64,000 bases of DNA from Saprospiraceae bacterium. Its GTDB lineage: Bacteria; Bacteroidota; Bacteroidia; Chitinophagales; Saprospiraceae. The first letter of the stretch is position 1, and each line of letters starts with the position of its first letter. The stretch spans positions 1,798,001 to 1,862,000 of the forward strand of contig JADJRO010000001.1 of the NCBI GenBank assembly GCA_016712145.1, given 5' to 3'. Of the stretch, positions 10,105-18,385 are shown piece after piece. Below the pieces are notes generated by a model, which did no database searches, was not told where the DNA came from, and worked only from the letters and a program-made list of their open reading frames with translations. Both the position numbers and the translations under genes were made by a program.

Positions 10105-10812
10105 ATGTCAGTAGTAGGTTTGCATTTGATTCCGGTACCCATTGCCGGAGGAAATTTAAATTCATTGAGTGAATCCTCTCTTGAAGCAGCCAGATCTTTA
10201 AAACATTTTGTGGTTGAACGAGCTAAGACTGCCAGAGCCTATCTTAAATTGATTGAGCACCCTACGCCAATCAATCTCATAGAGATTTTTGAGATTCCTC
10301 CAAAAGACGAATCCTTGTTTTATCAAGACATGCTGAATTTACTTAAAAACGGTACGTCTTTGGGGATGGTTTCAGAAGCAGGCATGCCCTGTATTGCCGA
10401 TCCTGGATTTCCTTTGGTTTCAAAAGCCCATCAAAATGGAATTCCTGTCTTTCCTTATCCGGGACCCAATTCCATTTTAATGGCTTTAATGGCCAGTGGA
10501 TTTAATGGACAAGAATTTCATTTTCATGGCTATCTGCCGGCTAAAAAAGATGAATTAAGACACAAACTGATTTGGATTTTGAATGAAATCCGTAAATCGC
10601 ATGCAACGCATATTTTTATGGAGACTCCTTATCGCAACAAACAAATTCTTGAATTGATTCTGACCCACATTCCATCGGATATGAAACTTTGCATTGCATC
10701 CAATTTAACCGGTCCGGATCAAGTCATAGAATCCCGTTTGATTAAAAAATGGAATCTTCAAGATCTTGTAAAATATTATGATTCACCAAGTATTTACTTG
10801 TTGTCAAAATAA
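10105..10812 (+). CDS. SAM-dependent methyltransferase, tetrapyrrole methylase fold (RsmI-like)
   Basis: A 235-residue protein. The ATG at 10105 gives MSVVGLHLIPVPIAGG, the usual start of this group; the longer frame from 10060 adds 15 unlikely residues. GMVSEAGMPCIADPG matches the conserved SxAGxPxxxDPG segment of the RsmI/tetrapyrrole methylase fold, and FPYPGPNSILMALMASG is the conserved PGPsS region. RsmI methylates C1402 of 16S rRNA, but this short Bacteroidota version is a divergent homologue, so the substrate is uncertain. The GH16 gene follows within one base of the stop, suggesting co-transcription. Confidence 0.8.
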   Translation: MSVVGLHLIPVPIAGGNLNSLSESSLEAARSLKHFVVERAKTARAYLKLIEHPTPINLIEIFEIPPKDESLFYQDMLNLLKNGTSLGMVSEAGMPCIADPGFPLVSKAHQNGIPVFPYPGPNSILMALMASGFNGQEFHFHGYLPAKKDELRHKLIWILNEIRKSHATHIFMETPYRNKQILELILTHIPSDMKLCIASNLTGPDQVIESRLIKKWNLQDLVKYYDSPSIYLLSK

Positions 10813-10813
10813 G

Positions 10814-11707
10814 TTGAATTTGAAAAATATCCTTTTTGTTTTTTGCCTGTTCCTACAATTCGAATTGTCAGCTCAGGTAAAAGCGGTATTTGAAATTACC
10901 AAAGAATCCAACAGACTGGACACGCCCAAATCCTGGAAACTCGTTTGGCATGATGAGTTTGATGGAAATCAACTGGATGTCAGTAAATGGTTTAGTTATT
11001 ATCCGTACACAGCATCCGGATTGGATACCTGTCCTGCCTGCCGGACCCTGGGAGGCGATTTGGTATTAACAGATAGCAACCTGGTGATTTCAAATGGTAC
11101 CTTAAAAATTATTGGAAAAAAACAGAAGGCAACATGGTATGGTAAAGAGTATCCTTACACCTCCGGGAATTTATTTTCTAAACAAGGATTTTTATACGGT
11201 CGATTTGAAATTCGTTGCAAATTGCCCCCCGGATTGGGTATGTGGCCTGCATTTTGGACCTTAGGTGAAGGGGTATTGGAAGAAATTGATGTTTTTGAAA
11301 TAAATGGACGGTATATGCGACAGTTTCAAACCAATTACCATCATTGTTATGAAGCACACAATAATTGCCAGGATCCGAAATGGCATTTAAGTCCGGCATT
11401 GCATGAAGGATTTAATGTATTTGCCATTGAATGGGATCCATTTTTTATAAGATGGTATGTCAATAATAAATTGGTGCGAACCATGGCAGGATATGAATCC
11501 AGTTTAAGAAATCGAAAAATTAAAAACTACAAATTAAAACCCGGGATATACAATCAAGTTGCGCACTTTCCCAAAACAAAAGCCCGCATTATTGCTGGTT
11601 TGGGTATCGATTCACCTAAACATGGTAAATTATTGAAATCAAAATTATTTCCAGCGGTATTTGAAATTGACTATATCCGGATTTATGAAACTCAGGCAAA
11701 AGAATAA
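10814..11707 (+). CDS. Glycoside hydrolase family 16 protein
   Basis: A 297-residue secreted enzyme. A TTG at 10814, immediately after the preceding stop, starts a good signal peptide (LKNILFVFCLFLQFELSAQ). A longer frame from the ATG at 10778 overlaps the upstream gene. The catalytic signature is GMWPAFWTLGEGVLEEIDVFE-like, with the EIDxxE motif carrying the nucleophile and acid/base glutamates. WKLVWHDEFDGNQLD at the start of the domain and FEIDYIRIYE at its end are typical of GH16 beta-jelly-roll enzymes. The substrate is likely a beta-1,3- or mixed-linkage glucan or a galactan, and cannot be fixed from sequence. Its 3' end overlaps the convergent deacetylase gene by 16 bp. Confidence 0.88.
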   Translation: MNLKNILFVFCLFLQFELSAQVKAVFEITKESNRLDTPKSWKLVWHDEFDGNQLDVSKWFSYYPYTASGLDTCPACRTLGGDLVLTDSNLVISNGTLKIIGKKQKATWYGKEYPYTSGNLFSKQGFLYGRFEIRCKLPPGLGMWPAFWTLGEGVLEEIDVFEINGRYMRQFQTNYHHCYEAHNNCQDPKWHLSPALHEGFNVFAIEWDPFFIRWYVNNKLVRTMAGYESSLRNRKIKNYKLKPGIYNQVAHFPKTKARIIAGLGIDSPKHGKLLKSKLFPAVFEIDYIRIYETQAKE

Positions 11708-12351
11708 TGCTCTTTGTCTGCATAACTGTGAACAAGCTGAGGACTTAATGCTTTAAATTGATAACCTAACAGACTATAATATTCTAAAATTCTGGGTAAG
11801 ACTTCGTACAACTTTTTAGCTGATTTCAGCGAGTCGTGAAATACAATGATGGATCCCGGTTGGGTGTTTTTAATTACATTACTAAAACAAGCCTCTGCAC
11901 TGAGATTGGGATCAAAATCTCCACTCAATACATCCCACATTACAATTTGATAATGCCGTTTTAAAAATCGGGTTTGAGAAGGTCTCAATCGTCCATATGG
12001 AGGGCGAAATAGATTTGATCCACTGATTTTAGCCCCTTTTTGTACATTTTGAAAGTAGGTTGGATTATCGGTACACCAACCTGATAAATGGTTATAGGTA
12101 TGATTTCCAATGGTGTGGCCTTGATCTATAATTTGATTAAATATAGCAGGAAAGCGTTCGATGTTTTGTCCGACACAAAAAAAGCTGGCTTTGGCATCAA
12201 ATTCTTCCAACTGCTCAAGGACCCAGGGGGTTACATCAGGAATCGGACCATCATCAAATGTAAGGAATAGCTCGGGCCTTTGGCTTTCAACCCGCCACAG
12301 AAGCTCTGAAAACATGCTCTGTAAAAACCGTGGAGTAAAACTCAGATACAT
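11692..12351 (-). CDS. Polysaccharide deacetylase (NodB homology, CE4)
   Basis: A 219-residue protein with the CE4 motifs in order: LFLTFDDGP (motif 1, catalytic Asp and metal Asp), IGNHTYNH (motif 2, metal His pair), FRPPYGR (motif 3), and IIVFHDS near the C-terminus. The N-terminus MYLSFTPRFLQSMF is typical of the short Bacteroidota deacetylases and has no clear signal peptide. It hydrolyses N- or O-acetyl groups on a polysaccharide, probably peptidoglycan or an envelope glycan. It is convergent with the GH16 gene, overlapping by 16 bp, and divergent from gltX. Confidence 0.9.
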   Translation of the reverse strand: MYLSFTPRFLQSMFSELLWRVESQRPELFLTFDDGPIPDVTPWVLEQLEEFDAKASFFCVGQNIERFPAIFNQIIDQGHTIGNHTYNHLSGWCTDNPTYFQNVQKGAKISGSNLFRPPYGRLRPSQTRFLKRHYQIVMWDVLSGDFDPNLSAEACFSNVIKNTQPGSIIVFHDSLKSAKKLYEVLPRILEYYSLLGYQFKALSPQLVHSYADKEHYSFA

Positions 12352-12505
12352 GGAGATATAAGAATCTACGTGTAAAGATGGCTTTTGGATTTCGGCTTTT
12401 TAGGAATATTTTAGTGATTAACAATACCTTATATTCTAAATCCCCTGATTTTAGGTCTTATTTTGAAAAGGACTTTGGATATTTGCAAAACACATTCATA
12501 CCAAT

Positions 12506-14032
12506 ATGCTTCGAACTGTCCGCTTACGATTTGCTCCCAGTCCAACCGGACCGCTTCATATTGGCGGAATCCGAACCGCATTGTACAATTATTTGTTTGC
12601 AAAACAACAAGGCGGGACATTTATCCTTAGGGTTGAAGACACCGATCAGGGGAGATATGTTGAAGGAGCAGAAGCTTATATCATCGAATGCCTTAAATGG
12701 GTAGGCTTGATTCCGGATGAAGGACCGGGTTTTGGAGGTGAATTTGGGCCATATCGACAATCAGAGCGCAAAGATCTTTATTGGAAGCATGCACAACAGC
12801 TCATCGATGCCGGAGAAGCCTATTATGCTTTTGATACAGAAGCCGAATTAAATGAACTCAGAGCTTCTAATGGGGGAAACCAAAAATATGATTTTAATAC
12901 CCGCCTTAAGATGCGGAATTCTCTGAATCTATCTAGTGAAGAATGTAAAGAGTTGTTGGCAAACAATACTCCGTATGTTATCCGATTAAAAGTACCTGCC
13001 AATGAAGATGTACTGATTCAAGATTTGGTGAGGGGTTCCGTAAGATTTCATACGGTGGATTTGGATGACAAGGTGCTGATAAAATCAGACGGCATGCCAA
13101 CCTATCATATGGCCAATGTGGTAGACGATTATTTAATGCAAATCACACACGTCATTCGAGGTGAAGAATGGTTGTCTTCAACAGCACATCACGTGTTGTT
13201 GTATCAAGCATTTGGATGGACCGATCAGATGCCTGAATTTGCGCACCTGCCATTAATATTAAAACCAACGGGTAATGGCAAACTTTCTAAACGGGATGGT
13301 GCCCAATTTGGATTTCCGGTATTTCCTATTGATTGGAAAACAGCAGAAGGCGAAACGTATCAAGGGTTTCGTGAATATGGATTCGAACCCGATGCATTAC
13401 TCAATTTTTTAGCATTTTTAGGTTGGAATGATGGAACGGATCAAGAAATTTTTACACTTGATGAAATGATCCAGGCATTTTCTATTGAAAAGATTGTTAA
13501 ATCAGGGGCACGTTTTGATTTTGAAAAAGGCAAATGGTTTAATCAACAATACATGCATCGAAAAAGTGATGAAGCATGTGTCCATCGAATCCTTCATGAT
13601 TATAAAATGCAAGATCAAGAAATTTCAATAGAAGAAGCAAATACGATTTGTAAATTGTACAAAGACAGGATTCATTTTTTTAAAGAATTTTATGAACAAT
13701 CCCATGCATTTTTCAAAGAACAACTTGTATATGATTCACAATTTATACAAAGCAAACTAAAACCGGAATTTTCAAGTATACTTAACAAGGTAATTGGCTT
13801 TTTAGAAAATCAAATCGATTGGCAAGCTGAACCGATTGAATCTGAATTGAAAGAATTTATTAAAAACCAACAGATCAAAGCCGGAGAATTATTTCCATTA
13901 TTGCGGGTATGTATGACTGGAATCCCAACCGGACCGGATGTATTTAAAATGATTGCCTTTCAGGGAAAAACTAAATTAATTCAAAAAATAAATTTGTTTA
14001 TTAAACAAATGCCCATTAATCAAAGCATATGA
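12506..14032 (+). CDS. gltX: Glutamyl-tRNA synthetase
   Basis: A 508-residue class I aminoacyl-tRNA synthetase that charges tRNA-Glu. The ATG at 12506 gives MLRTVRLRFAPSPTG, directly followed by the HIGH-type motif PLHIGGIRTAL. The second ATP-binding motif is present as KLSKRDG. Length and domain order are normal, with an alpha-helical anticodon-binding C-terminus. The stop TGA overlaps the ATG of the following beta-CASP gene (ATGA, 14029-14032), showing translational coupling and that TGA is a true stop codon in this genome. Confidence 0.97.
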   Translation: MLRTVRLRFAPSPTGPLHIGGIRTALYNYLFAKQQGGTFILRVEDTDQGRYVEGAEAYIIECLKWVGLIPDEGPGFGGEFGPYRQSERKDLYWKHAQQLIDAGEAYYAFDTEAELNELRASNGGNQKYDFNTRLKMRNSLNLSSEECKELLANNTPYVIRLKVPANEDVLIQDLVRGSVRFHTVDLDDKVLIKSDGMPTYHMANVVDDYLMQITHVIRGEEWLSSTAHHVLLYQAFGWTDQMPEFAHLPLILKPTGNGKLSKRDGAQFGFPVFPIDWKTAEGETYQGFREYGFEPDALLNFLAFLGWNDGTDQEIFTLDEMIQAFSIEKIVKSGARFDFEKGKWFNQQYMHRKSDEACVHRILHDYKMQDQEISIEEANTICKLYKDRIHFFKEFYEQSHAFFKEQLVYDSQFIQSKLKPEFSSILNKVIGFLENQIDWQAEPIESELKEFIKNQQIKAGELFPLLRVCMTGIPTGPDVFKMIAFQGKTKLIQKINLFIKQMPINQSI

Positions 14033-15447
14033 AATTAAAATTTTGCGGTGCATCCCGGGAAGTTACCGGCTCCTGTCATTTACTTACCTTAGACAATGGG
14101 TTTAAAATCTTATTGGATTGTGGAATGTTTCAAGGAAGGCGTGAAGACGATGATACGATCAACGCCACCTGGCCTTTTCAACCAGCAGAAATCGATTTAT
14201 TGATTTTATCACATGCACATATTGATCATTGCGGTCGGATTCCAAAACTTGTAAAAGATGGCTTTCGGGGAAACATATATTGTACACATGCAACACGCGA
14301 TCTGGCATCCATCATGTTGATGGATACAGCCCATATCCAGGAACGCGATGCCGAGTTTGACAACAAGCATCTTGAACGAAAGAAACAGCGCAATCCGAAT
14401 TTTAAATACACAAAAGTAAAACCCATTTACAATGCAGCCGATGTGGCACAAGCCATGAAACTTTTTGTTTCAGTTTCTTATGACCGTTGGATTGAATTGG
14501 TTAAAGGAGTTAAATTGGTATTTACAGATGCCGGACATATTTTAGGATCTGCCAGTGTCAATTTGGTAATCAATACCGGAGGGGATGAAATGCGCATTGC
14601 ATTTACCGGTGATATTGGAAGGCCCAACCGACCTATCTTACGGGATCCACAAGACATGTGGCCTGCGGATGTCATCATTTCAGAATCTACTTATGGAGAT
14701 AAACTGCATTTAGAAAAGCCTGCTGAAAAAGCACGCTTTATGGAAATCGTAAATCAAACCTGTTTTGAAAGACGTGGCAAAGTTATCATCCCTGCATTTA
14801 GTTTAGGCAGAACGCAAGAGTTGGTTTTTATTTTAGATCAACTCGTCAATGAAGGTAAATTAAACAACCTACCGGTTTATGTTGACAGTCCATTGGCTGT
14901 AAATGCTACTGATATTTTCAAAGCACATTCAGAATGTTTTGATGATGAATTGCATCGTTACATTGTAAAAGATCCTGATCCATTTGGATTTAAACGACTG
15001 AGTTATATTGTAGATGTTCGCGAATCAAAAAAACTAAACAGCAGTAAGGAACCAGCCATTATAATATCTGCTGCAGGCATGTTAAATGCAGGCCGCATCC
15101 AGCATCACGTTTACAACAACATTGAAAATCCAAACAACACCATTTTATTGGTTGGCTACTGTGCTCCTTATACTCCCGGCGGACAATTGCAACGCGGTGC
15201 CACTGAAATCAAGTTACTAGGAGACGTCAAACAAGTAAATGCCCAAATTGAAATCATGGATTCCTTTTCTGCACACGGCGACCAAAAAGAAATGAGTGAT
15301 TTTCTAAGCAATCAAAACAGTACTTGTAAAAAACTATTTTTGGTTCATGGTGAATATGAAACACAGATCGCTTATAAAAATTTTCTCATCAAAAAAGGAT
15401 TTAATGGAATTGAAATTCCGGAGTTTAAACAGGAGTTTAGTGTATAG
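14029..15447 (+). CDS. MBL-fold beta-CASP metallo-hydrolase, putative RNase
   Basis: A 472-residue protein. The metallo-beta-lactamase metal site is SHAHIDHCGRIP, with further ligands in ILGSASV and FTGDIGR. The beta-CASP part is shown by PAFSLGRTQE and, near the C-terminus, by SFSAHGDQKEM and LVHGEYETQ. This architecture matches the CPSF73/YtvE/RNase-J-related RNA-processing hydrolases found in bacteria. The cellular substrate is not known. It is coupled to gltX by a 4-bp overlap. Confidence 0.88.
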   Translation: MKLKFCGASREVTGSCHLLTLDNGFKILLDCGMFQGRREDDDTINATWPFQPAEIDLLILSHAHIDHCGRIPKLVKDGFRGNIYCTHATRDLASIMLMDTAHIQERDAEFDNKHLERKKQRNPNFKYTKVKPIYNAADVAQAMKLFVSVSYDRWIELVKGVKLVFTDAGHILGSASVNLVINTGGDEMRIAFTGDIGRPNRPILRDPQDMWPADVIISESTYGDKLHLEKPAEKARFMEIVNQTCFERRGKVIIPAFSLGRTQELVFILDQLVNEGKLNNLPVYVDSPLAVNATDIFKAHSECFDDELHRYIVKDPDPFGFKRLSYIVDVRESKKLNSSKEPAIIISAAGMLNAGRIQHHVYNNIENPNNTILLVGYCAPYTPGGQLQRGATEIKLLGDVKQVNAQIEIMDSFSAHGDQKEMSDFLSNQNSTCKKLFLVHGEYETQIAYKNFLIKKGFNGIEIPEFKQEFSV

Positions 15448-15607
15448 GTGATTGGTGGTAGGTGGTAGTTGGTTGTTGGTAGGTGATAGTTGAGAGTAGG
15501 AAGTTGCTTGTTTTCCTCTTTTCCTCCTTTCTTCTTTTCTTCTTTTCTTCTTTGCGACTCTGCGAGAAATTAAATTAGTTGACAGTTGTTAGTTGATAGT
15601 TGATAAG

Positions 15608-15640
15608 CATTGTAGCATTGCAAGATTGCAAGATTGCAGC
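15608..15640. repeat. Tandem octamer ATTGTAGC/ATTGCAAG
   Basis: About four 8-bp words of the form ATTGyArs in tandem. It lies in the 634-bp non-coding spacer 15448-16081, which also holds TAGTTGA-type heptamers (about 15460-15605), a polypyrimidine stretch (about 15510-15555) and two copies of a 79-bp repeat. The same octamers occur near 9121-9153 and 15905-15935. Confidence 0.75.
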
Positions 15641-15648
15641 CCGCCCGA

Positions 15649-15727
15649 TCTAACCTCGGCGGGGACGCCGTCGGTAACTTGTTGTTATAGATAGATGATT
15701 GCAGAATTTCCTACAGACTATAGACTT
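15649..15727. repeat. 79-bp direct repeat, copy 1, with GC hairpin
   Basis: It matches copy 2 (15967-16045) at 76 of 79 bases. It contains the GC-rich hairpin CGGCG-GGGA-CGCCG at 15657-15670, striking in an AT-rich spacer, and ends with CTACAGACTATAGACTT words. Nothing codes here. It could be a small REP-like interspersed element. Confidence 0.8.
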
Positions 15728-15966
15728 TTTAAATGAATGTCTAAACCGACATAAATAATTTGGTCTGTGAAATCGACCTTAACTTGTAAATTTGTCATAG
15801 GCTTGGTTTTAAGTTGATTATTAAATTGAGAATTTTCAACCCTAAACTAAGCCTTATTTTATTACATGGATTCTTCCTTTCTACAGACTCTTCCTCACAT
15901 TAAACCATTGCAGGATTGTAGAATTGCAGCATCGATCCACTGCTTCAATTCCTTAAGCATATCCCC

Positions 15967-16045
15967 TCTAACCTCGGCGGGGACGCCGTCGGTAAATTGT
16001 TGCTATAGATAGATTATTGCAGAATTTCCTACAGACTATAGACTT
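15967..16045. repeat. 79-bp direct repeat, copy 2, with GC hairpin
   Basis: Second copy of the 79-bp element, 318 bp downstream of copy 1 in the same orientation, with three substitutions. The hairpin core is unchanged. It abuts the 3' end of the TIGR04282 gene, so it might also serve as transcript-end structure for that minus-strand gene. Confidence 0.8.
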
Positions 16046-16081
16046 CCTTTCTATAGACTCTTCCTCACATTGCAGTATTTC

Positions 16082-16687
16082 TTAAATTCGATTATCACTT
16101 TCCAAAAATCGGTTCCAAGATTCAAGGGTATCGATATCCTCAAGAACTTCCAGCATTTTATAAGAAAGATTTAATTGTTTTAAATCTAAAAGGCTTTCAT
16201 ACAATACCGTCGCACTACTCCAATTTTTATCTTGAAATAAACGTGCTTGCAAACTGTTCAATCCAAGTAAATAATAACCACCATCTTTTGCAGGACCAAT
16301 TACACAATCGTAGGTTTCTAAAAGTACACTTGCGGCTTCAAGGTGAGCTGTTTTTAGATAGGGACAATCACTGCCAATTATTATAACTTTTTTGTGTTGT
16401 TGAAATAATTCACGGAAAGCATGTTTCATTCGTAAGCCGAGATCGTTTCCGGATTGTAATTTTTTATTAAACAAACTGGAATCCCATGCATCGTCTGTAT
16501 GGATATAATCACTGTAAAATAAAAACTTTGGACCCTGGTAAATAATGCACTGCTTTCGAGTTAGCTCCTGCAATTGCAAATAAATTTGTAAAGCCATTTC
16601 ATCGCCGGCAGTTTTTGCAATGCGGGTCTTCACCTGTCCTAACACAGGATTTTTGATAAATACAATTAGAGCAGCGAGACTAGACAA
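16082..16687 (-). CDS. TIGR04282-family glycosyltransferase-like protein (DUF2064)
   Basis: A 201-residue protein with a nucleotidyltransferase/GT-A-like fold. Diagnostic segments are VFIKNPVLGQVKTRIAK at the N-terminus (the KxP..G.VKTRLa motif), LGLRMKHAFRELF, IIIGSDCPYL and VIGPAKDGGYYLLGL. This family has been linked by annotation to arsenosugar biosynthesis, but most members, including this one, have no arsenic-related neighbours, so the acceptor is unknown. It lies 16 bp downstream of the DUF4293 gene on the same strand, probably one transcript. Confidence 0.85.
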   Translation of the reverse strand: MSSLAALIVFIKNPVLGQVKTRIAKTAGDEMALQIYLQLQELTRKQCIIYQGPKFLFYSDYIHTDDAWDSSLFNKKLQSGNDLGLRMKHAFRELFQQHKKVIIIGSDCPYLKTAHLEAASVLLETYDCVIGPAKDGGYYLLGLNSLQARLFQDKNWSSATVLYESLLDLKQLNLSYKMLEVLEDIDTLESWNRFLESDNRI

Positions 16688-16703
16688 ACAGCTTGATGAA
16701 TGG

Positions 16704-17138
16704 TTAGCGCAGACGATCCATAGATTTTACCAGGTCCTGGTCCCGACGGATGGCTCTTACAGCCAACCAGACGAGCACGATGCCGGCCATACTAAAATAC
16801 ATGCCATTGGCGGGAATAAATTCAGCCAACTTCTGATATTTAAAAACACTCCAGAAACAGGCGCCAATACAAAATAACATATGCATTAAACTGGAAACGG
16901 CTGCTAAAATGATTTGCATCCCCCGTTCTTTGTACAAGAAAACCGATATCAATGCCATCAAAGCAGAAACCCCTGAACCTATCTGAATCAGCATACTTTC
17001 ATTTGCATAAAATGTGGAATCAGAAAAATAAGCTTCTCCCGGGTTTTGTGAAGTCATTAAAATCATAGATGGAAACCACAAGGCCGCAAAACAAATGGCT
17101 GCCAAAAACATATAAATACTTTGAATTCGTTGTATCAT
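16704..17138 (-). CDS. DUF4293 integral membrane protein
   Basis: A 144-residue membrane protein with about four hydrophobic helices. The start MIQRIQSIYMFLAA and the end AVRAIRRDQDLVKSMDRLR are the conserved ends of DUF4293, a family restricted to Bacteroidota. Function is unknown. A preceding in-frame ATG (17141) adds one residue. It is divergent from the FAD oxidoreductase gene. Confidence 0.85.
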   Translation of the reverse strand: MIQRIQSIYMFLAAICFAALWFPSMILMTSQNPGEAYFSDSTFYANESMLIQIGSGVSALMALISVFLYKERGMQIILAAVSSLMHMLFCIGACFWSVFKYQKLAEFIPANGMYFSMAGIVLVWLAVRAIRRDQDLVKSMDRLR

Positions 17139-17208
17139 CACTTAGATTTTGGCCGAAAAATAGCTAGAATTGGCCATTAGCACACAAAAAATACTGGCCG
17201 TTTCCTGT

Positions 17209-17216
17209 TAATTTTG
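17209..17216 (+). promoter_or_regulatory. Candidate -7 promoter box TAATTTTG
   Basis: An exact match to the Bacteroidota -7 consensus TAnnTTTG, 20 bp before the ATG of the FAD oxidoreductase gene. No clear TTTG -33 box is present at 19-21 bp. It would drive the oxidoreductase/OstA-like/TPR operon. Confidence 0.4.
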
Positions 17217-17236
17217 CCAAATTCCAAACCGTCTAT

Positions 17237-18385
17237 ATGCCTCATTTAAGCTATTGGGAAAATTCGTTTTACTTTAAAAATACTGATGTCGTCATCATTG
17301 GGGGTGGCATTGTTGGCTTGAGTACGGGTATTTCTTTGTTAGAGAAACAAGCTCATTTGCGGGTTTTAATTGTGGAACAGAACTACCTGCCATTAGGAGC
17401 GAGTACAAAAAATGCTGGTTTTGCCTGTTTTGGCAGTCCTTCTGAACTATTGGACGATCTGAGTAAAACCAATGCTGAACAGGTATTCCATCTATTTAAC
17501 AGGCGTTTTCAAGGCATTCAGAAGCTCATCCAACGGACCGGGCCGACTGCGCTGGATCTGAAACCTTATGGAGGCTACGAATTAATCCACCCTGAATTGA
17601 GTCGCATCCAGGTGGGTCAAAAAGAATTAGACTATCTAAATCAGGAAATTGAGCATCAAACCGGATTAAAAACCTATTACCGGTTTAAAAATGAAGACCT
17701 GGAAGCCTGGGGATTAAATCGCTTTGAGTCTTTGATTGCAAATGAACATGAATCTTGCATCAATCCCATGTGGATGATCCATACCTTACAGGAGTTATTT
17801 CGATCGAAAGGTGGTAAATTAATTCATGGAATTGGCATCAAGTCCTGGCAAAGCCGGGAAGAAGCTGTTGAAATAGAATTGGAAGATGCCTTCCGATTTC
17901 ATGCGAAACAATTGCTTTTTTGCGTTAATGGTTTTGCAAAACGATTTTTTCCGGAGTTGGAAGTAAATCCAGCCAGAAATTCCGTCTTGCTTATAGAAGC
18001 TGAAAAGATGATCCCATTTAGAGGCTGTTTTCACATAAATTGCGGATATGTCTATTTCCGCGAATTAGATGGAAAGCTCTTAATTGGAGGGGGTCGTAAT
18101 TTGGATTTTAAAACAGAATCCACCGATGCTTTTGGAATTAATGAAACAATTAAAATGTATCTTATTGATTTAGTAAGTCAGTACATTCTTCCCGGACAAA
18201 AATTGAACGTGGTTGAACAATGGTCTGGTATACTGGGTTTAGGAGAAGTAAAAAAACCAATTATTAAACAACTAGCTCAAAATATTTATGTGGCCGTTCG
18301 ATTGGGTGGAATGGGAGTTGCAATCGGCAGTCTGGTTGGTGAAGAAGCTGCAGACTTTCTGCTCAAAAAGGAACCATTCGCATGA
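17237..18385 (+). CDS. FAD-dependent oxidoreductase, DAO family
   Basis: A 382-residue flavoprotein. The dinucleotide-binding motif VVIIGGGIVGLSTGISLLE lies near residue 18, followed by the acidic end of the second beta strand (LIVEQ) and GASTKNAGFACFGSP, typical of the D-amino-acid-oxidase/glycine-oxidase fold. A C-terminal FAD-contact segment reads VAVRLGGMGVAIGS. The substrate is unknown. It is the first gene of a tightly coupled operon, with its TGA overlapping the next ATG (18382-18385). Confidence 0.85.
   Translation: MPHLSYWENSFYFKNTDVVIIGGGIVGLSTGISLLEKQAHLRVLIVEQNYLPLGASTKNAGFACFGSPSELLDDLSKTNAEQVFHLFNRRFQGIQKLIQRTGPTALDLKPYGGYELIHPELSRIQVGQKELDYLNQEIEHQTGLKTYYRFKNEDLEAWGLNRFESLIANEHESCINPMWMIHTLQELFRSKGGKLIHGIGIKSWQSREEAVEIELEDAFRFHAKQLLFCVNGFAKRFFPELEVNPARNSVLLIEAEKMIPFRGCFHINCGYVYFRELDGKLLIGGGRNLDFKTESTDAFGINETIKMYLIDLVSQYILPGQKLNVVEQWSGILGLGEVKKPIIKQLAQNIYVAVRLGGMGVAIGSLVGEEAADFLLKKEPFA

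Noticed and set aside
12378..12704. Separate gene upstream of and overlapping gltX
   Set aside because: The frame overlaps the gltX start by about 200 bp, has no recognisable motif, and gltX has the clear coding pattern there.
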